A stretch of DNA of 64,000 nucleotides from Diadema setosum (lineage: Eukaryota; Echinodermata; Echinoidea; Diadematoida; Diadematidae). Both the position numbers and the translations under genes were made by a program. The notes under the pieces were generated by a model, which saw only the letters and a list, made by a program, of their open reading frames with translations, searched no databases and had not been told where the DNA came from. This document shows positions 1-11,740 of the stretch, in pieces (the first letter of the stretch is position 1; the number at the start of each line of letters is the position of its first letter). The stretch covers positions 18,129,506-18,193,505 of the forward strand of contig NC_092692.1 of assembly GCF_964275005.1 (NCBI RefSeq). The letters are read 5' to 3'.

Positions 1-162
1 GTACAGGCAATATATATACACACCACTGTATTCTTATAAAGTACAAGTAAACCAGGAACACCACAAGCACATTTGCCAGTGATCGCATCATGTTAAAGAT
101 ATCACTGTATTGTATTGAGACTAGCTCCTTCATTATGCTGTGCAACTTAAAGTTGCCATGGT

Positions 163-401
163 TACTGTAAAAGCTGTTATTTTTGTGTACAAATATATTA
201 GCAAAGGGGAAGTCATAGGCATTTGGGGGAAATGTTTTGGGGGTTTTTTTTTCGCAATGTGACACTGCGGCCATTGTATTAATTGTGTACTGATGCCCGT
301 CCGTTCACAGTATTTTCGTGTGTTGTTAAATTTGCGGCCCAACAGTGACGCGCAAAATTCATGAAAATTGAACCCTCGCAAAAATAACAGCCTTTACCGT
401 A
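163..401. repeat. MITE-like element, TACTGTAAAAGCTG ends
   Basis: The left end TACTGTAAAAGCTGTTATTT is matched in inverted orientation by a right end reading AAATAACAGCCTTTACCGTA. The interior has TTCGC/GCGAAAA-type words like the other TACTGTA elements of this window. No coding capacity is visible. Confidence 0.7.
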
Positions 402-807
402 TGCAGCATCGAAGGTCATCTTTGCCAAATGTTGTTTAAATTTCCATCTTAGAACTTTCAGCTGTCATAGAATCAAATCAGCTACTGTGCTCTGAAATTT
501 TTAAACACCTTCTCAAGTGTTAACTTTCCATTGTAGGAAAAATACCATTATGATTTATTATTTGGTCCATTGCATTATTATAAAAGGTATAAGATCCGCT
601 TATTTTAATGTAGTAAGTATTATCTGTTATTCATCACAGCTATACCATTTCAACTGTAGAAAAGTTTGATGCAGTGGCCATCATTTCCTTGTGTAGAAAC
701 AAGAAATTTAGTGAATATTTGAGAGCAAGCCATTGGCAGACATAAGAGGGGGTGTTGTCATCCCCTCAGTAGATAGTTTATATCACTGCTGAGGTGACAA
801 AACCTTG

Positions 808-1020
808 TACTGGAAAAGTGGAAATTTTCGCGGTGTTGAAATTTTCGCGCATTTCGCGCAACCAGAAACTAGCGCGAAAATAAAATCCCGCGAATATTTT
901 TGCTTGCCATATGTTCCTGTGCGTGATGTCTAGATTCCGCGGAATTAAAAACACGCGAAACTCTTCTGACCCGGCCAAGCGCGAAAAATTAGTCGCGCGA
1001 AAATATCCACTTTTACAGTA
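808..1020. repeat. MITE-like element, TACTG(T/G)AAAAGTGG ends, TTCGCG-rich
   Basis: The ends TACTGGAAAAGTGGAAATTT and AAATATCCACTTTTACAGTA are inverted copies of each other. The interior repeats the words TTTTCGCG and CGCGAAAA on both strands, so the single strand could fold into a long hairpin. It belongs to the same family as the element at 5087-5285. Confidence 0.8.
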
Positions 1021-1030
1021 TCTCAACAAT

Positions 1031-1180
1031 AGTGAGCTTTAGGTCTGCGACGCGAATGCTAAGACGACGCTGATTGAGCCAAGAATGGTGTACTGCACAT
1101 GCGCGACACAATTATTTTCATTGTCCAACCCGTGAAGCTACATGGTCTTAGCATTCATGTCGCAGATCTAATGCTCACTA
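1031..1180. repeat. MITE-like inverted repeat, AGTGAGC ends
   Basis: About 35 bases at the left (starting AGTGAGCTTTAGGTCTGCGA) are repeated inverted at the right (TCGCAGATCTAATGCTCACT). It abuts the previous element almost directly. It is about 150 bp and non-coding. Confidence 0.75.
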
Positions 1181-1447
1181 ATGTCACATGTTCTGAAGAA
1201 GAACTAAAAAATGGCAGTCAAGGTACCTTAACCTTTGGCATGCCATGGTGCCTTCATTTTGGGGGTAAGACAGCTAGGATTTGGTCAGGACATCACTTGA
1301 CTGATTATCTGACCATTAATTCAGAAAAATGATTTTCACCAAAATTTGAGATACAAGGTCTAGTCACCCCAGCAACAATATGTGTGCTGTTAATGATTTC
1401 ATTGTTCTTCATACACATGTGAAACTTCAGCATTCCATGACTCTCTT

Positions 1448-1453
<6 letters not shown>

Positions 1454-1478
<25 letters not shown>
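1454..1478. repeat. TG dinucleotide microsatellite
   Basis: An uninterrupted run of TG repeats, preceded by a short ATAT run. Confidence 0.9.
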
Positions 1479-1651
1479 CTGCATCTGCCTTGAATGAAGC
1501 AGTCACTAGTCTATGCATATCATTTTTCTAGATGTCAAACAGCCAAAATTGAATATGAAGTAGAGTTTTGCTTTTTTATGTAAAAATCCCCTTCATTTTC
1601 ATCACTTTATTAGATATTGTTTATCACTGTGAACACCTATTTAACCAATCA

Positions 1652-1770
1652 GGGCCCTGTTTTATGAAGAGTTAAAATTGATTATATAGTTGATTTCAAC
1701 TGTAAGTCTATGGCAGTCTGTGTGATAAGGAAATTTAAAATCGATTTTATCTTTTGATAAAACGGGGCCC
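1652..1770. repeat. Short inverted repeat with GGGCCC ends
   Basis: The left arm GGGCCCTGTTTTATGAAGAG and the right arm TTTTGATAAAACGGGGCCC are imperfect inverted copies. The interior carries inverted TTGATT/AATCGA words. It is about 120 bp. Similar GGGCCCCGTT ends occur at 54458-54640. Confidence 0.65.
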
Positions 1771-2204
1771 AGAAGATATGAATGTTTTATTCATACTATT
1801 TGACATTGTGTTGAAGTAATACGTCTGCACTTTGTGTGACTGCAGTGTGATGTTTTCAATATTACCTTTTGTTTCAACTGAATGTAATTTGAATGTCACA
1901 CTTTATTTTCATGTGATTTTCTGTTTTTTTTTTCCCAAATCAAATTGTTATTGGCATGTACACTTCACACCCAATGAATGTGTCTTGTGGCATTAGTGCA
2001 TTTTGCAGCTGTGAAACCTGGAGTTTTTGTCTATTTGTTTGTTTGTTTTTTTATTTCTTTTTTTATTATTTTGATTTTCTGCAAAATGGCACCAGCTTTA
2101 GTTGGTTCTTGTTTTTTACAGTGAATTTAAGAAATTTTCAGAATCATCACCCTTTCTCTTTCTTGTAGACTTTCCATATTCATTTTGTCTGGTTATTACT
2201 GTAT

Positions 2205-2878
2205 TATATGTGACCCGCTACAACAAAAGGATCCGTAAGTCGGGGGAAGGCAATTTTCTGACAATGGCATGACATTATTCCCTTACTCTTCTACTTTAAT
2301 TTCATATATAGCACAACTCATAAAAGCACTCGGTTGCGGGGATATCAATGATTTTATTAGTGCATGTCAAGTGGTTGAGTAAAATTAGAGTTTTGAGAAA
2401 AATGCCTTCAAAGTTTTCCTTCTGACGCTATCGTGATCAAGGGAAGGCGAGACAGTTTTCACCGCTTGACAATAGAAGGCATGCTCCTAGTGACCTCTGC
2501 GATGTTCATTCAAGCTTAGCGCCAGCAGTCTACGTATGACCAATCAGTAATCAGGATGCCACGCACTGACCAATAAGATCACTCCCTTGTTGCTAGGGAC
2601 CGAGTCTAGCTGCGGCACTAAATCCAAATCTTCGGACACATTTCTGTTACGTTGAAAGTCGGAAAATCATGGCCCAGAAAAATGCTGATTTCTTGCCTTT
2701 CCTTTGATCATTTAGCTTTAAAATTTCGGCAGATGATAAACAAAACATTACACTACAAAATTATGCCAAAAACAGAAATCCGGTTGTTTTGACCAATTTT
2801 GATATGACTTCAAACTTGATTTTCTCGGCTCAGCCGTCAGCGACTTTAGGATCCTTTTGTTGTAGCAGGTCACATATA
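2205..2878. repeat. MITE-like element of about 670 bp, TATATGTGACC ends
   Basis: The terminal inverted repeats are TATATGTGACCCGCTACAAC at the left and GTTGTAGCAGGTCACATATA at the right, each continuing inward over AAAAGGATCC. No coding capacity is visible. Size and terminal bases resemble the element at 57012-57711. Confidence 0.85.
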
Positions 2879-3853
2879 TCATGTATCAGAAACACTTTGT
2901 TGAGATGTACCCTAATTGTGTGTTAAATATATACTGTTATGTAGATAAGTAAATTTACATAACGATTGTTACTTTTTTTTAAGCTCATTTATGTTGAACA
3001 TGTTATTGGAAGTCATATAATAATCAGATTGGAACAAAATGTGATGTACACTATCAGCTAAACTTCAACTTTGCAACAGAAAGAGATATAAATGCAATTT
3101 TCTTTGCACTGTTCAATTGATTTTGTTCCCAAAGCTGTGCAAATGTTGATTACCAAATTCTTGAGCACCCATTATCCTTTGAATTCTGTCTATTGCCTGG
3201 TATACTTTGGCATGTTTATTTGCTGAAATGGGTGCCTTTTGTTCATTTGTCTCTGTTTGACTTGCAATGCTCCATTTAAAAACAAGGGGTTTTATTCATG
3301 GGAAGTTAATTGCAATGATTTCTTGATGCGTTTCGGTATGTGGCCCAGTATCACTAGTCTAAGTTGCAGCATGCCTTGAGATTGGCTAAATTTGAGTGAG
3401 GCAGACCTACCAAATGAGACTCATGCACCAGGGGTTCTTCCTCACACTCACATGCCTGACAAGGTGCTTTAACTCACACCTCACAAAAAGACCCCCCCAA
3501 AAAAAAAAATAAAAAAAAAATAAAAAATTATTAATTAATTAATTAATAAAAAAATAATAATAATAATTTTAATAAGGAGGGGGAAAAATAGATTTCCAAC
3601 CACAAAAAAGTTACATTTTGGGACTTTTTTTTTCAACCAGAAAAAATCAAATTATTACATAAATATGCACTAGATTGCAAACTTTAAAATTTTGAAATGC
3701 TAAAAGTTCCTTACCTTGGTATGGTGGACACTCTCTCCCTGCTCGGTTGCTTTTCTCTCTTGAGAAAATCCCACACCTATCTGCTCTCAAGATCTTGCTA
3801 TTTTTGGCAAAGATGCACGTGCTCTGATGACGGGTGTATTTTCGGAGGTTACA

Positions 3854-4108
3854 GCTCGTTATTCCGAAGGTTCGTTTTTCTGAAGGCTCTTCACTCCGAA
3901 GATTCCTTATTCCGAAGATTCGTTTTTCCGAATTTCATTTTCGGATGAACAAATCTTCGGAATAACGAACCTTCGGAATAACACCACAAATGTTTGGATT
4001 AACGAACCCTTTTTCATTTTCGGATTAACGAACCTCTAGGTATAGGGAGTTTGCGTGTTTCGGATTAACGAACCTTCGGAATATTTAACCTTCGGAATAA
4101 CGAACAGC
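3854..4108. repeat. Palindromic element built from TTCGGAATAACGAAC words
   Basis: The left half contains GTTATTCCGAAGGTTCG and CCGAAGATTCG; the right half carries the inverted forms TTCGGAATAACGAACC several times. The result is a long imperfect palindrome with internal short direct repeats, and no open reading frame. Confidence 0.8.
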
Positions 4109-4126
4109 ACCCATTTTCGGGTACAT

Positions 4127-4466
4127 GTCATGAGACCGACACCCATGAGTCATACAGCCCACGAGTCATACAGCTCACAAGTCAAACAGCCCACGAGTCA
4201 TACAACTCACAAGTCATACAGCCCATGAGTTATACAGCTCATGAGTCATACAGCCCGTGAGTTCGACACTAAGCAAACAAGGCCCACAAGACTGACACAT
4301 TAAGCCCCGTGTTGTATCTGTCAAACTCGGCTGTTTTTACCTAGTGTCAAACTCATGGGATTTATTTGCCTCGTGTCGAACTCATGGGCTGTATGACTCA
4401 TGGACTTGTTTTCAATGTTGAACTTGTGGGTTGTATGACCCGTGGGTGTCGTTCTAGTGGGATGAC
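4127..4466. repeat. Inverted repeat with internal GAGTCATACAGCCCA minisatellite
   Basis: The left arm (GTCATGAGACCGACACCCAT, then GAGTCATACAG repeated about six times with a period near 15) is matched by an inverted right arm ending GGTGTCGTTCTAGTGGGATG. The two arms enclose about 100 bp. It follows the previous palindrome directly. Confidence 0.75.
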
Positions 4467-5086
4467 CCCGCATTTTCAAGCAGACAATAGGGGGTGTTCT
4501 CTTTGCCAGCAATTAGATTTCAGGTGCTGTTAGCAGGCCATGAGGGAAAAGTAGAATGTACCTACTGAACAATGTCTCACAGTGTAACCTGCACAGATTA
4601 AATTGAAGTAAAACCATAATGTAACAAATATAGTTACCATTTGACTATAATTACAATTATGCACCAACATGTCATTTTAAGGGTTATTGGTCCAATGATT
4701 TGCTGATTGAAAGTGGATTTATAATTGCTTTCTCATTTTAGTACTGTCTAGCAAATATTCAAAAATATGCTCAGGATTTTAGAAAGCAGACATACACTGT
4801 AGATGGGTATAAACAAAAACAAAACAAAAAATGAAGAAAAGTGAAATCAGCCTCTTTCACATGAGACTACAATAGGTCCATCCCAACAGGGCATTTATGG
4901 TATAATGTCTATAGCCTGCAAGAGTACAAAAGCTAAGCTTGTTTTCAGAGAAAATGCACTGTCCCATATTATGCTGTAGTCTTCTGCTCACATCCATAAT
5001 AGCTTTCATACAGTGTAAGCCTGCTGGTGTGTGGGATCAAGATGCTCATTTTTTTCATGACATTTGAATTATCAAATACTGTAAAA

Positions 5087-5285
5087 GTGGATATTTTGGT
5101 GGGAGTTATTTTTCGCGCTCGGCTGGGTTAGATGAATTTTGCATGTTTTTAATTCCGCGCAATCAGGACATTAGTTACATGAAAGTATTGCATGCAAAAG
5201 TGTTTGCATGCTTTTATTTTCGCGCTAGCTCATGGAAGTGCGAAATGCAAGGTACCACACCGCAAAAATTTCCACTTTTACAGTA
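5087..5285. repeat. MITE-like element, TACTGTAAAAGTGG ends, TTCGCG-rich
   Basis: The ends TACTGTAAAAGTGGATATTT and AAATTTCCACTTTTACAGTA are inverted copies, and TTTTCGCGC occurs on both sides. It is a second copy of the family at 808-1020. Confidence 0.8.
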
Positions 5286-6045
5286 GCGTACCTGTGTCTG
5301 TGTAAGAACATGACGTTCTGTTTTTTATTTGGCTTTTCTCACTGGGGCAAAAGGTAGAAAAAAAAAAGATTGTGCATAATATAAATGACAGTCACCTCAA
5401 AGTTATTTGCTTCTCTTTTTTAAGCTTGCCACTTTTACATATCTTTTCTCCTTTTTTTTTTTTTTTTCTTGTTGGTTGTGCTCTGCTCTGCTTGTGAAAC
5501 TGTACTTCAGGGTTAATATTAGCTTCTTTTCTTTTTTTGCCATCAATGTTTGTGGACAAGAGAGCCATTCTGGGGAACACTGGATCTGTAAAGCATCATT
5601 TCAATATACCTCACTTGGTGAATGAAAGCAGTTTGCTTGTTGCACTTGTAGTGTGTGCACATTTCAATCTCATTTAAAAAATGACTCATTGAGCTATTTA
5701 GATGTAGATACACAAGCTATCACTTGCCACCCTTGCTGGTCTTTTCTGCAATTTTTATTTAAGCGTCTTCTGGGGAAAACAAGTAAATGCTATTGCAGCA
5801 GTTCTAAGCTTTCTCAGTTTCTTAGCACTATGCTTCAAGTCTGGAAAAGAGCTACTTTGAGTGCTTTTGATATGAGTTGTTTGCTACTTGATTGCTATCT
5901 TTCTGCCTTCCTTGCATGAAGTGAAAATTACTTTTGAATGAACATAAGTTGCATTGAAATTGAGTTCAGTGAAGATGTTGTGTAATGTTGTACTGCATGT
6001 ATTAATTGATGTTTCATTGGTTTCTCCTCTTCATTCCTCCGCCAG

Positions 6046-6535
6046 ACCTGTAAGGAATTCCACTCTTCCCAGGAAGTCAGTGAAAAGATCACACGCCCCA
6101 CCCCCTCCAGTGAGTGCTTCGCAGAGCCCCTCCCCGACAAACAGCCTGGCGAGGAACACCCCACCCCCAGCAGCTGCAGCCACGCAGAACAATCACAGTG
6201 GTTCTGAGTCGCCTTCGCAGACGACAAACGGATCAATAGCCAAGCCAGAACGCCCCCCGGACAAGCCCCCAATTGCTGGAAAACCTGTCATTGCGGAGAA
6301 GCCCAAACTCGAAAAACCTACAGTACCGAGTCCGACCAAGGAGCGACCAGGATCAGGACGTGACAGCACCGACGGAAGTGGAGTGCCCACAATTCCACCG
6401 TCGCCGACAACCAAACCAAAAGCAACGTCGTTACAAAGACCTATGACAGCACCACCGCCCCCTCCACCCAGCGCAAAACCACCAGAAGCCAAAGACGGTG
6501 TCAAAAATCAAGAGAGCTTTGACACCGAGTTGTGA
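6046..6535 (+). CDS. Terminal exon of an unidentified proline-rich protein ending in a PDZ ligand
   Basis: A pyrimidine-rich tract and CAG acceptor end at 6045; the open frame then runs to TGA at 6533-6535, giving about 163 residues. GC content and codon use are clearly higher than in the flanks. The exon starts with the third base of a codon, so earlier exons are required, but none is visible within 6 kb upstream. The product is disordered: it starts PVRNSTLPRKSVKRSHAPPP, carries many PxxP SH3-ligand motifs, a PPPPPP run near the end, and finishes SFDTEL. The last four residues (DTEL) fit a class I PDZ ligand and the D-[ST]-x-L form favoured by NHERF-type PDZ domains. This suggests a cytoskeletal or membrane-cortex adaptor tail. 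Candidates with comparable tails are ARHGAP17/44 and TBC1D10; neither can be proven from this exon alone. Confidence 0.75.
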
Positions 6536-6624
6536 CATGGTTCTGGTGTGGAGAGACGAAGACTTATTAATTGCAAGATGGCAGTGTCGTGATTTTATCA
6601 CGAGAATGTTGTACACTAATACCA

Positions 6625-6630
6625 AATAAA
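6625..6630 (+). terminator. Candidate polyadenylation signal AATAAA
   Basis: A canonical AATAAA lies about 90 bases after the stop codon of the proline-rich exon. Later signals could also be used. Confidence 0.45.
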
Positions 6631-7856
6631 CTTGCACGGATATTTATGATGATACTAAAAAGGAAAATGTGCTGCTTTGGTCTGCAGTGTTCCGACTGTA
6701 GGCATCCCTCTTTCGTCTTTGCAGAATCTCAGTGGCAGCCACAATGTTGTGCAAGCTTCATTTAGATATATTTTAGACACTATCTTTGCAATCAAATTTC
6801 TAGATTATACATAATGATTCCTAGTTTTATTGGATTGTTCAATACCTGTTTGATTGGCATTTGAAAAGAAGTGAATGAAAACTGGTGTTGATATGTAAAA
6901 TGAGGGAACTTGGTTCCCTGTATCCATATGTACTGTGTATCATTTGCATCTCTTTAATCGATGCTTTGCACTCTTGTGTACACATATTGATAGGACAAAC
7001 AGGGACTTGTGTGTAATGATATGTTGCCTCATTATTTTTTTTTTCCAATATTTGGAAACCACTCTTTATCAAATGATTAGACTCTGTAGATTCTGAATTT
7101 TCTCATTTCTATTTCTGTAGTCCCATGCAGAGTTCTCCAATAATCGTCTCTGTCCTTTGTGACTCCCCTCTTCTCACAAACAATCATTCTCATATTACAT
7201 GCACAAACTGTATAGTCAAAAGAGGGAGATGAGAATATGAAATGGATATGAAAGAAATGACAGAAGCAGAATGCACATAAGTATTAATCTACAACACAGT
7301 TATAGATATTTAACAGTAAACTCTGCTACATCGTAACCTTGTCTATGAAGAGGCATTTTTGTTTGCATGAACATGTGTGCATGTAAAACTGTGTGTGCAT
7401 CTTGTACAGAACAGATGATGAGTTACTAGTGTTATAGCCATGCCTCCTGGCAACTAGTGGTACATTCCAAAATAGGATACCCAGTCTATGCCAGCCAGGC
7501 ACATTCCATTCAGAAGCAGAGGGATGATGATTCTCTCCTGAACTTGCATATACATCTTATGGAGATGTGAATGTATTGCTGTTATGGTTCACATTTTACC
7601 GTGTGCGACTTTGCTTTTCCTTCTTCAAATCATGAAGTAGTTGAGAGTTTTTTTGTGCAGAAGTGCTGGCAGGTTCCATGCAAAAGTTTCTGCCATTTCC
7701 TAGTATAGAACTTCAGCAGCTGTGTACACCAATAAGCATGATGCACTTCTGAGGATTGTGATCTCTGGAGCTGTGCAGACAGTAAGAGCTGCTGTAGGTT
7801 GCCATGGTACTGCTCTACTCTGAGCCAGGTTTAAGGTTTGTATGAGATCTTATATG

Positions 7857-8018
7857 TATAGAGTACCAAAGTGATGATGTTATAGCTGCGTTTGGAACCA
7901 GGTGCAAACGTGGTTGGCAGCAACAAGAGTGTTCACAGATGCTTGGGCCAGATGAGGTTGTGCAGAACCTGTTTCCATGGTGATGAATAGCTATAACATC
8001 ACACTTTGGTACTCTATA
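7857..8018. repeat. MITE-like inverted repeat, TATAGAGTACC ends
   Basis: The left arm TATAGAGTACCAAAGTGATG, continuing into ATGTTATAGCT, is repeated inverted at the right, where AGCTATAACATCACACTTTG runs into GTACTCTATA. It is about 160 bp and non-coding. Confidence 0.85.
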
Positions 8019-9471
8019 AACCTAGTTTTGTGGGCCCATCCTACATTGTTCTCACAGCACAGAGCCTGGTGTATGTAGCCAGCTCACAACTCGATACAGC
8101 TGTTGTGTGAGGGTGCCTGTCTGTGATTTTTTTATGTCTATCTTCTACTCAGACCAATTGCTTTTAATATGAAATTTATAGATTATCATACTGAAGTATC
8201 CCAGATCTAACTTAAAATGTTCACTCATTTGATACCATATTGATTATGAATGTGCAAATGAGCATGGTAAGTGGGCATAGTAAAGTCCAATTGTCAAATT
8301 TGAATCTGGACACAAAAAATGAATACTAGATTAGCAGAAAATCTTGATAGCATGATGTGCAAGTGAAATGCTAATACATGTAGTGTGCCATACAGATTTC
8401 TTCTGATTTGGTGTTGTAGGTTGGGGATGGGGGTTCTGTTGAGATTCTAACAGTATATTTGAAATATTTTCAAGACAGTTGGTTAACTGAAAAACTATAC
8501 AGGTGTTGAACCATGTAGGATATATCCAAAGTATAATCGCTGTAGATAATGTAATATGAATGGTTACCTATCGCATCTCAATACCACTCTCCATAAGGTT
8601 GTAATTAAACGTATGCCAAGCAAACTTGGGTCTATCATTCATATTACTCATCTGAATCTATATATTGTGGAGAGACACATTTTTATTGAAAGAACTAGCT
8701 GGATAAATTCTAGCATTTGATCTCAGCTTTGACTCACTATGATATCTTATGAGAAGAAAATATCAAAATGTTAACTGCATGGTCTTTGCCTTCCTGTTAC
8801 TTTGGGTTTCTGGTTTCCACCCTTTCTTTCCTAAAAAGCATTTGATGAGGTGATGCATCGGCCTTTTCCTATTTTAATGTGATGAAAACTTGCTTAAAGT
8901 GATCTTGGAGGAGTGCAAAGATGTAGGTGAGATGATGAACAGAGACTTTAAAGATAAACCATCCATTGTTTCTAACAGCAATTTCAGAATAACAAAACTG
9001 TTACTTGATGTCGGTCCAACTCGTGTGGAATATGTCAGATGCTGCAAGATAATGAAAGTAGAACACGAAAAGGTTTTCATTGCCACATCAGCATTAACTG
9101 AACAAGTGAAAGGATTATGTGTAGGATGACGCATTTTTTCCAGCAATATTTGTACTGATAATTTCACCATTGAGCTACTAAAGACACTGCATAGATGTGA
9201 CTGACTTTGCCAGCCTTCGAAAGAAGTAGTATCCAATGATGTTATAGTGCTTGCCACCTAATTTAGATAAGTGAGTAAAAGGTAACATTTGTATGTTTAG
9301 AACAAGAGCTTTTTTGTGTGTCCATACTTGACATTTTTAGTGTATTTTTGTTTCTAGTACTTATATGTGTCTGCGTAGCATGCAGCTGTCATTTCCTGGT
9401 CAGAGCTCATGTTGGAAATAGGTGCACATAGTTTCCAGACATTAACTATGTTGTATTGGTAAAAAAGAAAA

Positions 9472-9651
9472 TACAGTCAACCTTAACTTAAGTCGACATC
9501 GCACGAGTCTAATGATCACCTAATCCAAAAGCCTTTTCAAGACCTCTTCTCTTATATTCTGTTGATTTCAATCCTTCGTAAGTTGAATTTTCTCAAAGGC
9601 AGAGTTGTTTCTTCAATACAAATAGATTTGACTTAGGTAAGGTTGGCTGTG
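9472..9651. repeat. MITE-like inverted repeat, TACAGTCAACC ends
   Basis: The left end TACAGTCAACCTTAACTTAA and the right end TTAGGTAAGGTTGGCTGTG are inverted, and TAAGTCGA-like words face each other further in. The arrangement resembles the TACAGTGGACTCC family at 28700-28889 with a different terminal sequence. Confidence 0.65.
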
Positions 9652-11350
9652 TGCATATCTTTTGAAGACATGGTGTGTAGGACTTGTAAGGTCTCTTGCC
9701 CGGGCTGTTTCCCTGCTTACATCCAAACAAACTCCCTTATTAGGCCATTAGACTCTGCAGTCTTGTAATTCCATTGCATAATGGATTTAGAGACCCTGTA
9801 GCATAGGGATTCATGGAGTTAGAAGGTTGGCCCAGTTCAGAAATATTTGAGAATTCCCATAACAAACTGCGTACAGCTTTATCACTGAATTCTATGTGAG
9901 TACACTCGCACAGCTGTAGAATTTCGAGTGGAGTAGACTGTGATGATGAGAATGACCTTCAAATGCATGCATTCGCTGACCAGTGCTAGTCAAGGTTTGA
10001 GTAGGTTACAGTGGGCCTACCCTGGTGGGCAGTGAAGGAATTGGATAACCCATGAATCCCCACACTACCGGGTTTTTAAAAAGGTGGAAGAGATGTGTAG
10101 AAAAAAATACTCCTGTGAATTTCTCCTATAATATCCTTTGTACTCTGGCAATAATAATATATACAGTATCTTTTTTTTTTCCTTCTTTTATTTATTGGCT
10201 CATTTCTTCTCTATGTCTTTTTTTTTTTTTTTTTTTAGTTATTTGTTCTGAGCAATTGATTAGAACACAAAAGAAATATTGTATTTGTTGTGAGGTGGAA
10301 ATTCCAAATTGAGTCTAAAAATCATATTTCCCCGTACATAGGTACAAATATTCAGGGTGTTTGATATGATGCACCAAATGCCAAGTACTTCACCGTGAAT
10401 GTTTAAGATGAGCTATGTAGCATGAAATGTTTCATTCCACCTGTACATGCTGCAGGTATTAATCCTTTGAGGACTACCTCCTCTCAAGTATCATTGCATT
10501 GTGGATCAACCAGTTGCCAATGGTAGTGAGGGAGTTAAAGTGCAGAAAGTATATTACAGGGCTCCATCTGTAGAGGGGGTATGACTTGGTGATTGTTGGT
10601 CTTTTGTGTGTCTTTCATTTGGGAAGGTTGGGTCACAAAGTAGAGAACGATATTTCTTCCTTGGTGCATATTAAAAGAGCTCCTGAAGTTGCATGTTCTA
10701 AGTTTTAATATAATGTAACTCCTTTTTTAGCTCTTGTTAATTTTGTAGGGTTTTCTTGTTGTTCCTTTGCCTTTTGTGTGCTTCAGCTGGTCAGAAGTAG
10801 TTTCGAATGGAACATAGAGTTTAGAGTTTACAAGTAAACCTTGGTGAAATGCTAATTCATTTTAACGCCATTTCCCCTACATCCAGAACTAATCGGCTTA
10901 ATTATCACTTGAGGTCATTGTGGCCTTCAAAGACGGTAACTGTCAAAAAGTAAAAATAAGAGTGGAAATATTTGTGAGCTGTTTGCTGATAGTGTGATAG
11001 AGATGTCTTAATTTGAGAAATTAACTTTCGTTTGAGGCTTTATTGAGAGAACTGCCACTTCAGTCAAAATTCCCTTAATCAATATCTGCTTGAAAAACAC
11101 CTTTTTGATTATTTGATATCAGTAAAATCCAAATTTTAATTGAATTCTTCTGATGGTGAGTCCAAAATCTGAACTGGCTCAAAGGTGTAGATGAAACTTT
11201 CACACTAACTATTTCCTGAAGAGTTAGTTGAGGAAATGTTTGTTCTGAGTGCCACCCATATGGTTCCAATTGAGTTAAACTGTTGCAATATACCATGCTG
11301 TAGTTGGACGGTGTACTATGTTTCCATGTCATTTACTCTATTGGGGAAGT

Positions 11351-11740
11351 TAAAGGGATGGTACAGTATTGGTGGAGATGAGAATTGGGCTTTTAACTTT
11401 TTGCGAGATACCAAGAAAACACATGAAATAGTACAGAGCATACCATTCTAAGAGGAATTCAAAGTTTATTTGATGAAAATCGAGTTTGGAATAACTGAAA
11501 CATCCAAAAAACAAAGTAAAACAAAGCGATCGTAAAAAAGTGTGGGTCCCACACTTTATTAGAATCGCTCTGTTTTGGATATCTCAGCCATTTCAGAACC
11601 AATTCTCACCAAATAAACATTGAATCCCTCATGGAATTATGTGTTCTTTCATATTTCATAAGAGGTTTCTCATTATCTCACCAAAAAAAAATGTTAGAAA
11701 CCTGAAATTAGGTCTCAACCAAAACTATACCATCCCTTTA
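11351..11740. repeat. Dispersed element, TAAAGGGATGGTACAG ends (copy 1)
   Basis: The left end TAAAGGGATGGTACAGTATT is matched inverted by AACTATACCATCCCTTTA at the right. The interior has a second inverted pair around AGTGTGGGTCCCACACTT. Two more copies, with the same interior words in the same order, lie at 44270-44662 and 51145-51437. Confidence 0.85.

Larger units (their letters stand above)
1..6045. other. Non-coding stretch, probably intron upstream of the proline-rich exon
   Basis: No exon could be supported here. The stretch lies 5' of a clear splice acceptor on the + strand, so at least its right part should be intron of that gene. It holds several inverted-repeat elements listed separately, a TG microsatellite (about 1454-1478) and an A/T-rich tract (about 3485-3565). 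Short open frames are broken and show no recognisable domain. Confidence 0.6.

Noticed and set aside
4127..4260. CRISPR-like regular repeats (GAGTCATACAG units)
   Set aside because: The spacing is about 15 bases with no unique spacers, in animal DNA; this is a minisatellite inside an inverted-repeat element.
8874..9257. Open frames on both strands near 9 kb, the + frame (8890-9129) having a plausible amino-acid mix
   Set aside because: No splice sites in phase, no recognisable domain, equal openness on the opposite strand and no rise in GC content. A decayed coding remnant is possible but not supportable.
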